From NCBI GenBank assembly GCA_031289285.1, contig JAITPT010000129.1:1-5777 (forward strand): a stretch of DNA of 5,777 bases. Direction: 5' to 3'. The notes beneath the pieces were generated by a model, which saw only the letters and a program-made list of their open reading frames with translations, made no database searches and was not told the DNA's origin. The DNA is from Puniceicoccales bacterium. Its GTDB lineage: Bacteria; Verrucomicrobiota; Verrucomicrobiia; Opitutales; UBA953. The position numbers and the translations under genes were made by a program. Numbering within the stretch: the stretch's first letter is position 1; every line of letters begins with the position of its first letter. Positions 1-5,777 of this stretch are shown here, in pieces.

Positions 1-44
1 CAAAGAAGTTGTCCCTACTGGTTCGGGTGTTTCTCGATCCCATA

Positions 45-74
45 TCCTCGCCTCCCCACTCAAAGTAGCGAGGA
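45..74. repeat. Small inverted repeat in the leader upstream of the secreted-protein gene
   Basis: A 7-base arm TCCTCGC (45-51) is matched by GCGAGGA (68-74) across a 16-base loop. There is no T-run after either arm, so it does not look like a classical intrinsic terminator. It could be the remnant of an upstream gene's 3' end, a protein site, or chance. Apart from this, bases 1-139 show no convincing -35/-10 pair and no other gene. Confidence 0.25.
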
Positions 75-139
75 ACCAAAAAAGTGCTTGAATAAAAATG
101 CTGGCATTGTCCGAAAGAGCTTCGCAGTGTTCCGGCACC

Positions 140-832
140 ATGAAATCCGCACCTGTCTCGTTTTTCTCCACTGCGGCTCGCCTTTTGGGCGTGAGCAGTC
201 TTCTTGCGCTTGTTGCCGCCGCGCCGCTGCAAGCCGCAAAAGTCCAACCCAAGGCCTTTCCCAACGCTGGTGTTTTCGGCGTGAAAGTCGCCGGAACCTC
301 GCAAGCGTTCTTCGGGCGCGCCGACCAAGTGCTCTCCGTCGCCTTCCAAGAATACACCACGGGCACACTTTTTGTGAGCGAAGTCACGCTCGACATGTCC
401 GGCTCCAACCAGCTGCTGCGGCTCTACTACGCCCGCCCGTTTTCCGCCGCCGACGCCGCCCGCCAATCCGAAAACGCTGCCGCCGCCGCAGGCGAGATTT
501 CCGGCGGTCTCATCGCGCCCTCCGCGCCCGCCTTGCCCAGCGAGGTGACAGAGGCCGACGCCAAGGTGCAGCGCTCCTACGCCCGCGCCCGCGCCGGTCT
601 TGTCCTCAAATCCTATCCGGTGACGACTCACGCCAAAACGGTCGAGTTCAGCGTCGGCTCGAAGGAGGAGCTTGTGTCGTTTTTCAACAGCTTCCAAAAC
701 CTCTACGTTGGTTACCCCGTGCGGGTGAGCCGCCAATTCGTGACGACCACCGCCGCCGCCGATTCCGCCGCCAACCCCAACGACACGCTCTACGTGAACC
801 GCATCGGCGGAACACTCTTCACGCTGGAATAA
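140..832 (+). CDS. Putative secreted/periplasmic protein of unknown function with N-terminal signal peptide
   Basis: This gene encodes 230 residues that I do not recognise as a named family. The N-terminus looks like a Sec signal peptide: Lys2, Arg14, then a hydrophobic stretch from about residue 15 to 30 (LLGVSSLLALVAAAPL), with Ala-rich cleavage options between residues 28 and 33. The mature part has alternating beta-type segments (about 40-95 and 170-225), separated by an Ala-rich and charged segment at about 100-150. There are no cysteines in the mature protein and no catalytic motif that I can see. I chose the ATG at 140 because the in-frame ATG at 98 would put 14 extra residues, including acidic and polar ones, ahead of the signal peptide. 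Neither start has an SD sequence. The codon bias (C-ending, Ala/Lys/Val pattern of a real protein) supports it as coding. It converges on tyrA with a 72-bp gap. Existence is likely; function is unknown. Confidence 0.8.
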   Translation: MKSAPVSFFSTAARLLGVSSLLALVAAAPLQAAKVQPKAFPNAGVFGVKVAGTSQAFFGRADQVLSVAFQEYTTGTLFVSEVTLDMSGSNQLLRLYYARPFSAADAARQSENAAAAAGEISGGLIAPSAPALPSEVTEADAKVQRSYARARAGLVLKSYPVTTHAKTVEFSVGSKEELVSFFNSFQNLYVGYPVRVSRQFVTTTAAADSAANPNDTLYVNRIGGTLFTLE

Positions 833-839
833 TCCCCGC

Positions 840-892
840 GCCGTCCGCGCCCACCAGCCGCCAGCCGCCGTCCGCGCCCGCCGTCCGCGCCC
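840..892. repeat. Three copies of a 13-bp GC-rich direct repeat between convergent genes
   Basis: GCCGTCCGCGCCC occurs exactly at 840-852, 867-879 and 880-892. The last two copies are head-to-tail, and the first is separated from the second by 14 bases, roughly one further unit (ACCAGCCGCCAGCC) that resembles the repeat only loosely. The block fills most of the gap between the stop codon of the secreted-protein gene and the end of tyrA. It is not self-complementary, so it is not a hairpin terminator. It looks like a small tandem array that grew by slippage. Confidence 0.7.
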
Positions 893-904
893 TGCCCTTC
901 TCGC

Positions 905-1762
905 TCACAGCTTCTCCCGCCACTCCCTCGCGCGGCGAAGCTCGCTTTCGAGAAGGTCGAAGTCGCCCGTTTCGAGCGCCCTCTTAAAAACGCCCAGCTC
1001 CGCCTCAAACGCCGCCAGAGCTTGCGCAATCTCGGCGCGATTTTCCTGAGCGATCGCCCGCCAGAGCGCGGGGTCGCCGCCGGAGACCCGCGTCGTATCG
1101 CGCAAGCCCGGCCCCGCGACACCTGCAAAAACCTCTGCCTGCGGGTCGCGCCCCAACGCCGCCGACAACGCCGCCGCCGCCAAATGCGGCAAATGGCTCA
1201 CGCGGGCGACAAGCCGGTCGTGCTCCTCTGGCGAGCAAACCGAAACGCGCATCCCCGCCGCCTCCCAAAAACGGCAAACCGCCGCCTGCGCCTCTGCCGC
1301 CGTCTCCGCCACTGGCGTCACAAAACAAACGCGCCCCTCGAACAACTCCGCCGTCGCGTGTTCCGGCCCGCTCTTCTCCGAACCCGCGAGCGGGTGCGCA
1401 CCGACGAACCGCGCCGCCGCGCCAACCCCTGCCAAGGCCACCGCCGACGCCCGACAAACCCCCGCCTTCGTGCTCCCCACATCCGTCACCAACGCCCCCT
1501 CCGAAATCCCCGCCGCCGCCGACGCCAGCGTCTCCCCGATTTTGTCAACTGGTGCGCAGACGACGACCAGCTCGGCGTCGCGCACGCAGTCTGCGGGGTC
1601 ATCAAACACCGCGTCGCACCACGGCTGCCCCGCGCAACGGGCGCGTGTCTCCGCCCTGCGCGACCACGCGACGACGCGACGCGCAAGCCCGTTTTTGCGC
1701 ACGGTTTGCATAAGCGAGGCGCCCAGCAGCCCCGTCCCAAGAATAGCGATAGTTGCGAACAT
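905..1762 (-). CDS. tyrA: Prephenate/arogenate dehydrogenase (TyrA family)
   Basis: This cytoplasmic enzyme makes the tyrosine precursor by NAD(P)-dependent oxidative decarboxylation of prephenate (to 4-hydroxyphenylpyruvate) or of arogenate (to tyrosine). The 285 residues match the usual length of a monofunctional TyrA. An N-terminal Rossmann fold carries GTGLLG at residues 9-14. DVGSTK lies at 94-99 and HPLAGSEKSG at 123-132, with the conserved substrate-site His123. The helical C-terminal half has HD at 181-182, SHLPH at 189-193, and GPGLRDTTR at 217-225. There is no fused chorismate mutase or EPSP synthase, and no C-terminal ACT domain, so tyrosine feedback through ACT is not expected. 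I chose the start at 1762 because AAGGAA sits 3 bases upstream and the Rossmann strand begins at once; the longer frame to 1885 would run into the divergent gene. The protein has 8 cysteines (43, 49, 59, 69, 103, 146, 163, 176), which is many for its size. The sequence alone does not settle prephenate versus arogenate or NAD versus NADP preference. Confidence 0.95.
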   Translation of the reverse strand: MFATIAILGTGLLGASLMQTVRKNGLARRVVAWSRRAETRARCAGQPWCDAVFDDPADCVRDAELVVVCAPVDKIGETLASAAAGISEGALVTDVGSTKAGVCRASAVALAGVGAAARFVGAHPLAGSEKSGPEHATAELFEGRVCFVTPVAETAAEAQAAVCRFWEAAGMRVSVCSPEEHDRLVARVSHLPHLAAAALSAALGRDPQAEVFAGVAGPGLRDTTRVSGGDPALWRAIAQENRAEIAQALAAFEAELGVFKRALETGDFDLLESELRRAREWREKL

Positions 1763-1837
1763 GTTTTCCTTGTTGAAAGCCTCCCTCCCGATAGGCAGTT
1801 TCAGCTTTAAGGCAACAAACCAAAAAACACACCAATC
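1763..1837. promoter_or_regulatory. Divergent intergenic region between tyrA and the FGE-like gene
   Basis: These 75 bases must contain the 5' ends of both divergent transcripts unless promoters lie inside the genes. For tyrA a weak sigma-70-like pair is visible on the minus strand: TTGCCT (1815-1810) and TATCGG (1793-1788), 16 bases apart and about 26 bases before the ATG. For the plus-strand gene I see no good -35/-10 pair; its leader is a C/A-rich unstructured run (about 1812-1837) without an SD. No riboswitch, attenuator or operator palindrome was recognised. Confidence 0.3.
1766..1771 (-). promoter_or_regulatory. Shine-Dalgarno sequence of tyrA
   Basis: On the minus strand AAGGAA lies three bases before the ATG at 1762. 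It is the only clear ribosome binding site before any gene in the window, and it decides the tyrA start in favour of 1762 over the upstream in-frame ATG at 1885. Confidence 0.55.
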
Positions 1838-3727
1838 ATGCGACTCGCTTTCCGGCGCGGAGACATCCGCCAGACCCTCCTCCAAATCCTTCTAATACTC
1901 GCCATCGCCATCGCCGCCCTCGGCAGCGCCCTCTTCTTCGCGAACCTCGGCCCCAAAACCGCCTCACGCCCCAAAGACTACCAGCAAGAACGCCGCGAAG
2001 CCGAAGACCTCCGCGTAAAAAGCGAAGACCTCTGGGAACGTTTCAAGGCCATCAAAGAAGCCCGCCCCAACCTCATCCCCACGCCAGAAGACGAGAAACT
2101 CCTCGAAGAAGCACTCTTCCTGCGCGAAAAATACATCAGCCTAAACCACAACCAGAGCGACCCCAAAGGTCTCATCGAAGACATCCGTGGCGAGTGGCAC
2201 ACAGTCAAAGCGCGCGAATGCCGCACACTCGGCAAAGTCGCCGAAATGAAAGGCCTGACCGCCATGCAAAAAGAAGACTTCCGCGCCGCCGCCGAAGCCT
2301 ACGGCGAAGCCGACCGCATGGAGACCCTCATCGGCGATAACTACCAACTTAGCAAAATGCGCGACGTCTCCCGCGCACACGAACTCCAACACCAACAAAA
2401 ACTCGCCCTCGGAACACCCATCCTCCGAAGCCTCAAAAAAAGCGAAAAAGAAGCCGACGCCATCGTCGCCAAACTCGCCCCAAAAACCACCCACGGAATG
2501 CGCGTCGCCCTCGAAGTCCCCGCCATCGGCGAACCCACCGAGACCGCCAACACGCAATGGACCAAAGCCGCCGAACTCTACCGCGACGCATGGCAAAAAG
2601 CCATCCTCCTACGCGACAATTACGACGGCCTCTTTAACATCGAATACAACTACCCCGACCAGCTCGAAAGCAAATACGAGACCGCACTCTCCTCCCCTGA
2701 AAACATAAAGCTCCTCCGCCTCCTCGCCGAAGTCCGAGCCAAAGCCGCAACAGAAAACTTCGTGAACTCCGACGCCGCCGCGACCGAAGTGCTGAAACTC
2801 TGGAACACCATTTTCGAGCGTTACAGCGACATGTCAAAAATCCACCCCAAAAGCGACTACGTGCGCGTCGGCAGAACCAACCCACTCGCCAAACTCTCCG
2901 AAATAGACCCCATCGAACCGCTGCGCGAAGAACGCGACCACGCCATAATGCGACACCTCCGCAACACCCTCGAAAAACGCATCGCCGCCCTCGACGCCGC
3001 CCTCCGTAGCGGCAACCACGAAACCGCCGGCATCGAAGCAGTCCGCATCCTCCAAGCCGCCGACGAAGCCCAGAAAAAATACCGCCGCAGCACCGCCATC
3101 AGCGGCCAAGCCCACAGCCGCCTCAAATACCTTTCCGCAAGAGACAAGGTCATCCCAAACGTCAGAAACATCCTCAACGGCACCCTCCTGCCAATCCCCG
3201 GAAAACCCGACCTCCTCCTCGGGCGCGCTGAAGTCTCCCAAATCCTCTACACCCTCGTCATGGACACCAACCCCTCCGCCGTGCGCGGAGACCTCCTCCC
3301 CGTTGACTCCGTCACCTACGCCGACGCCGCCCTCTTCTGCGAACGCGCCGGCTGGCTCGCAGGCCTCTCCGCCCGCCTCCCCTCCGCCGCCGAATTTCAA
3401 GCCGCCGTCGGCGACCCCGCCGGGCGCGCCATCCAAGTCGCCGCCGCCAACGCCGCCGAAACCAGCAACGGTGCCCCACGCCAAGTTGACATCGGCCAAC
3501 CCAACGCAGCGGGCTTCGTTGACCTCTTCGGGAACCTCGCCGAATGGACTCTCCCCCAAGACCCCGCCAGTGCCGACACCCTCGAAATCGGCGGCAACTA
3601 CAAAGACTCCCGCGAAACACTCGCCACCCTCCCCCAGCGGACGGCCTCACGCCGCGATGCCAACCGCCTGCGCGGTTTCCGCATCCTCGTCGAGAAAAAC
3701 CCCGCGCCCGCACCCGCGCCGAGGTAA
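1838..3727 (+). CDS. Membrane-anchored helical protein with C-terminal FGE/SUMF1-like domain, probably non-catalytic
   Basis: The protein has 629 residues. A basic N-terminus (MRLAFRRGD) precedes one hydrophobic segment at about 13-36, best read as a signal anchor with the rest in the periplasm. Residues about 45-445 are charged and mostly helical, with TPR-like stretches at about 148-160 (FRAAAEAYGEADR) and 243-260 (KAAELYRDAWQKA). Residues about 448-618 resemble the formylglycine-generating-enzyme/SUMF1 family: EVSQILYTLVMDTNPS (465-480), PVDSVTYADAALFC (488-501), ARLPSAAEF (512-520), GFVDLFGNLAEW (559-570), GGNYKDSR (585-592) and GFRI (613-616). At about 170 residues the domain is short for the family. 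The two active-site cysteines of true FGE are missing; the only cysteine in the domain is Cys501. It is therefore more likely a binding or structural module than an enzyme that oxidises sulfatase cysteines. The tail ends in Pro-Ala repeats. No SD is visible at the ATG, but the strong codon bias and anchor begin there. It leads a possible operon with the two genes downstream. Confidence 0.85.
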   Translation: MRLAFRRGDIRQTLLQILLILAIAIAALGSALFFANLGPKTASRPKDYQQERREAEDLRVKSEDLWERFKAIKEARPNLIPTPEDEKLLEEALFLREKYISLNHNQSDPKGLIEDIRGEWHTVKARECRTLGKVAEMKGLTAMQKEDFRAAAEAYGEADRMETLIGDNYQLSKMRDVSRAHELQHQQKLALGTPILRSLKKSEKEADAIVAKLAPKTTHGMRVALEVPAIGEPTETANTQWTKAAELYRDAWQKAILLRDNYDGLFNIEYNYPDQLESKYETALSSPENIKLLRLLAEVRAKAATENFVNSDAAATEVLKLWNTIFERYSDMSKIHPKSDYVRVGRTNPLAKLSEIDPIEPLREERDHAIMRHLRNTLEKRIAALDAALRSGNHETAGIEAVRILQAADEAQKKYRRSTAISGQAHSRLKYLSARDKVIPNVRNILNGTLLPIPGKPDLLLGRAEVSQILYTLVMDTNPSAVRGDLLPVDSVTYADAALFCERAGWLAGLSARLPSAAEFQAAVGDPAGRAIQVAAANAAETSNGAPRQVDIGQPNAAGFVDLFGNLAEWTLPQDPASADTLEIGGNYKDSRETLATLPQRTASRRDANRLRGFRILVEKNPAPAPAPR

Positions 3728-3791
3728 TTGGCTTGCGCCCGCGCCCCGAAACAACATCCCTGCCCCACCACACCGCGAAAACTTTTTACCA

Positions 3792-4442
3792 ATGTCGAAC
3801 CCATACAACCGCCGCCAGACACTCGGCGCCTACGGCAAGCCGAAACCCACGCTCTTCAAACGCGCCGTCCCCGGCTCCAAACAGAAGACCGCCGCTCCCG
3901 CGTCCCAGCCGCACGACCCGAATGCGTTCAACATCTCTGACGCACTCATCAACTTCGCCCGCCCCGTCATAGACCAAGCAGGCAACAACCACACCGCCAT
4001 CCGCGGCGCGATGAACGTCGCCATCCTCGTCTGGAACGCCCTCATAGACGGCGGCCCAGCAATCAGCAAAGCCCGCGAAAAACTCCTCGGCCTCCCGGGC
4101 GCCAACAGCGAACAAATTGACGAACTACTCGCCGTCCTCTCCGAACGCAAAGCCACGCTCTACCCCAACGTCAAACAACTCGTCAACAAATACGACCTCA
4201 GCTTCACCAAACGCGGCGCAAGCATCCGCCTCTCCGCAATCAACGTCGCACCCGAAGGCGTCGAAAAAACCGACATGGCACTCCTCCTCGGCGCAGTCCC
4301 CTCGGTAGCCACCACTGCCGCCGCCAACGCACCAGAGGACATCCCGCCCACCGCTGACGCCGCGCCAGACCTTGCCGCCGCACCTGCTGCCGCCGCCAAC
4401 GACGACAACGCGCCCGCTGCCGCGCCGACGCCCGCCGCGTAA
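3792..4442 (+). CDS. Conserved-looking protein of unknown function with Ala/Pro-rich C-terminal tail
   Basis: The 216 residues fall into three parts. A basic N-terminus (about 1-35, including NRRQ, KPKP and KRAVPGSKQK) has no signal peptide, so a cytoplasmic protein is likely. A compact, probably helical core (about 45-152) includes AMNVAILVWNALID (73-86), IDELLAVLSERKATLYPNVK (109-128) and YDLSFTKRG (134-142). The pattern of a Trp-Asn helix, then an ERK-x-x-L-Y-P segment, then a polar strand looks conserved and recalls small hypothetical proteins I have seen without assigned function; I cannot name a family. The tail (about 170-216) is low-complexity Ala/Pro/Asp. The ATG at 3792 is preferred because extending the frame upstream would overlap 489 bases of the previous gene and gives Pro/Ser/Thr-rich shadow sequence. 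There is no SD. It lies 64 bp after the FGE-like gene and 82 bp before the LPS permease gene, so it may be co-transcribed with both. Confidence 0.8.
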   Translation: MSNPYNRRQTLGAYGKPKPTLFKRAVPGSKQKTAAPASQPHDPNAFNISDALINFARPVIDQAGNNHTAIRGAMNVAILVWNALIDGGPAISKAREKLLGLPGANSEQIDELLAVLSERKATLYPNVKQLVNKYDLSFTKRGASIRLSAINVAPEGVEKTDMALLLGAVPSVATTAAANAPEDIPPTADAAPDLAAAPAAAANDDNAPAAAPTPAA

Positions 4443-4524
4443 GCGTGCGCCGTCGGTTGCCGCCGTCGCCGCAAAAGTTTCGCGTGCCATCACGCCTGCG
4501 CCCCCGTGCGCCAGCCCTCCTCCG

Positions 4525-5676
4525 ATGAACCGCTTCCAACGCTACGTATTCACACAAGTCCTCACTGCCGTCTCGATGGCAGTGGGGCTGTTTGTCTTTG
4601 TGTTCATGGCGGGCATCCTCCTCAAAGAAGTCCTCCCGCACCTCTCCAGCGGCATCATCGGCTTCGGACAATTTTTTGAAATGCTCCTGCTCGCCATCCC
4701 CAGCAGCCTCCCCTACACGCTCCCGATGGGCATCCTCACCGGCGTCCTCATCGTCCTTGGCCGCATGTCTGCCCAAAACGAAATCCTCGCCATGAAGTCC
4801 TCCGGCCTCAGCCTCTGGCGCATCGTCTCCCCAGTCTTCTTCCTCGCCATCCTCGGCGTCATCCTCTCCGCCTACATCAACTTTTATCAAGCACCACTCG
4901 CCATAGATTCTTTGAAACGAATTGTAAAAACGACTGCCCGCTCCGACCCCTCACGCCTCATCGCGCCGGGCGAGTTTGTCCGCCTAAAAGAATACACCAT
5001 TTACGTCGGCGAACGAAAAAACAACGACTTCCAAGACCTCCGCGTCTGGCAATTCAACAAAGACGGCCAAGCCTTCCGCATCATCCACGCCGAAAATGCC
5101 ACCCTCGAGTTCGACGCCGCCCGCGACATCATCAAACTCGAAGCCCGCAATGCCCGCATCGAACGCCGAAACGAAAAAAATCCCAGCGACTTCACCAAGC
5201 CCGGCCAGACCTTTTACTCTGCGAAATTGCCTGTTGAAGTCCCCATTGATGCCCTTTTGAAAGGTCTCGACCGCTATGAAAAAAAGCTCCGTTACTGTGC
5301 GCTTGGCGAGCTATTGGAGCTTCGCGACGAAGGCCGCAACCCCAAGGACAACGACAAATCGCCGCCTACCGACCCGAAAAAACGTTTTGAAAACCGTATC
5401 GCTGCTCAATTCCAAATACAAAGTAGCCTTGCGAATGCCTTTGGCATTTTATCGCTTACGATGCTTGCCATTCCGCTCGGCATAAAAACAAGTCGTTCGG
5501 AGACCCTTGCCAACGCGGGCATCGCAATCGCTCTCGCCCTGATTTTCTATGTATTAACCATTGCCCCTTCTTGGCTAAAAGACCCCGCATGGCGTCCCGA
5601 CCTCTTAGTCTGGCTCCCCAATCTCATTTTCCAATCCCTCGGCACCATCCTCCTCTGGCGCGCCTCAAAAAACTAA
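4525..5676 (+). CDS. LptF/LptG-family permease of the lipopolysaccharide export ABC transporter
   Basis: This inner-membrane protein (YjgP/YjgQ family) would pair with a second permease, LptB ATPase and LptC to extract LPS from the inner membrane and pass it to the periplasmic bridge. At 383 residues it is slightly longer than E. coli LptF or LptG. Six membrane segments are visible at about 14-36, 53-79, 99-121, 301-320, 328-347 and 359-379. The large periplasmic beta-jellyroll lies between segments 3 and 4 (about 122-300). NEILAMKSSGLSLWRI (85-100) matches the family's cytoplasmic coupling segment that contacts LptB. I cannot decide between LptF and LptG from motifs alone, so no symbol is given; the partner is not in the window. 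The ATG at 4525 starts directly with the usual short amphipathic N-terminus (MNRFQRYVFTQ); a longer frame from 4372 would overlap the previous gene with Pro/Arg-rich sequence. The start is preceded by CCTCCT, which is not an SD. Codon use changes markedly at about 5216-5575. Confidence 0.93.
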   Translation: MNRFQRYVFTQVLTAVSMAVGLFVFVFMAGILLKEVLPHLSSGIIGFGQFFEMLLLAIPSSLPYTLPMGILTGVLIVLGRMSAQNEILAMKSSGLSLWRIVSPVFFLAILGVILSAYINFYQAPLAIDSLKRIVKTTARSDPSRLIAPGEFVRLKEYTIYVGERKNNDFQDLRVWQFNKDGQAFRIIHAENATLEFDAARDIIKLEARNARIERRNEKNPSDFTKPGQTFYSAKLPVEVPIDALLKGLDRYEKKLRYCALGELLELRDEGRNPKDNDKSPPTDPKKRFENRIAAQFQIQSSLANAFGILSLTMLAIPLGIKTSRSETLANAGIAIALALIFYVLTIAPSWLKDPAWRPDLLVWLPNLIFQSLGTILLWRASKN

Positions 5677-5771
5677 CCCCTCCCGCCTCCCCCCCCCCCT
5701 CCTGCCCTCTCTCTAAAACGGGAAGTATGAGTCTGGTTAAACCTCAGAACGGCAGTTCAGCGGGAGGGGTT
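5675..5771. repeat. Perfect 12-bp inverted repeat flanking a pyrimidine-rich tract after the permease gene
   Basis: AACCCCTCCCGC (5675-5686, overlapping the stop codon) is exactly complementary to GCGGGAGGGGTT (5760-5771), with 73 bases between. The interval holds an 11-C run (5689-5699) and a CT-rich tail up to 5714. A smaller hairpin, GAAC/GTTC with a GGCA loop, lies just before the right arm. A transcript running out of the permease gene could form a long-range GC-rich stem here. Only TTT follows the right arm, so it is not a canonical intrinsic terminator. No flanking target duplication was seen, and no gene could be assigned to 5677-5777. Confidence 0.55.
5677..5707 (-). other. Possible G-quadruplex-forming tract on the minus strand
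   Basis: Read on the minus strand the tract has four G runs of three or more: complements of 5705-5707, 5689-5699 (11 G), 5682-5684 and 5677-5680. The loops are 5, 4 and 1 bases, which fits the usual G3+N1-7 pattern. It starts one base past the permease stop codon, on the template strand. The 11-base homopolymer is also a likely spot for length variation or a sequencing error. Confidence 0.45.
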
Positions 5772-5777
5772 TGCGCA

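Noticed and set aside
88..987. 299-residue open frame on the plus strand overlapping the secreted-protein gene
   Set aside because: It is extremely Arg/Pro-rich, runs through the intergenic 13-bp repeats and into tyrA, and is the +1-shifted shadow of a GC-rich gene with a real signal peptide.
2834..3559. 241-residue Gly/Val-rich open frame on the minus strand
   Set aside because: It is opposite the FGE-like domain and its composition mirrors C-ending codons read backwards; no motif is seen.
1838..3727. Active formylglycine-generating enzyme partnered with a sulfatase
   Set aside because: The catalytic cysteine pair is absent, the domain is short, and no sulfatase gene lies in the window.
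3303..3791. 163-codon upstream extension of the 3792-4442 gene
   Set aside because: It lies wholly within the FGE-like gene in another frame and encodes Pro/Ser/Thr low-complexity sequence, while the overlapped frame carries clear family motifs.
4240..4890. 216-residue acidic open frame on the minus strand
   Set aside because: It is antisense to two well-supported genes and consists of Glu/Asp/Gly/Arg-rich sequence typical of reverse-strand shadows here.
5675..5771. Miniature inverted-repeat transposable element
   Set aside because: The 97-bp span with 12-bp ends is the right kind of size, but no target-site duplication flanks it and its left arm overlaps a stop codon; a second genomic copy would be needed.
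5668..5777. Integron attC-like site at the end of the permease gene
   Set aside because: The inverted repeat ends beside AAC and GTT as in attC, but the outer bases do not fit RYYYAAC/GTTRRRY, no L/R box spacing is seen, and the adjacent gene is a core LPS-export gene with no integrase nearby.

Overview
The window reads as chromosomal DNA from a GC-rich Gram-negative bacterium. I lean towards Verrucomicrobiota, perhaps Opitutaceae. The grounds are the strong preference for C-ending codons, the lack of Shine-Dalgarno (SD) sequences before the plus-strand genes, an LPS-export permease that implies an outer membrane, and a membrane-anchored protein ending in a formylglycine-generating-enzyme (FGE)-like domain. 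This placement is an inference from style, not from a marker gene.

Layout. Bases 1-139 are a short leader with a small inverted repeat. A secreted protein of unknown function follows (140-832, +). It converges on tyrA, prephenate/arogenate dehydrogenase (905-1762, -), and the 72-bp gap between them carries a 13-bp repeat in three copies. tyrA is divergent from a run of three plus-strand genes, with a 75-bp intergenic region that must hold both 5' ends. The run is: a 629-residue membrane-anchored helical protein with a shortened FGE/SUMF1-type domain (1838-3727), a 216-residue conserved-looking protein of unknown function (3792-4442), and an LptF/LptG-family permease (4525-5676). Gaps of 64 and 82 bp without visible terminators suggest these three could be co-transcribed. 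The last 101 bases form an unusual pyrimidine-rich region with an 11-C run and a perfect 12-bp inverted repeat.

How the genes relate. TyrA supplies tyrosine biosynthesis in the cytoplasm and has no evident link to its neighbours. The LptF/G protein would work in the inner membrane with a partner permease, LptB and LptC to move lipopolysaccharide outwards; no partner permease lies in this window. The FGE-like protein is predicted to sit in the same membrane facing the periplasm, so an envelope theme is possible for the plus-strand run but unproven.

I found no tRNA, rRNA, CRISPR array, transposase, phage gene or defence system. The window is mostly ordinary core genome. The points worth a second look are the probably non-catalytic FGE-like domain, the codon-usage shift inside the lptF/G gene, the 3' structured tract, and a C-over-G skew that ignores gene direction.
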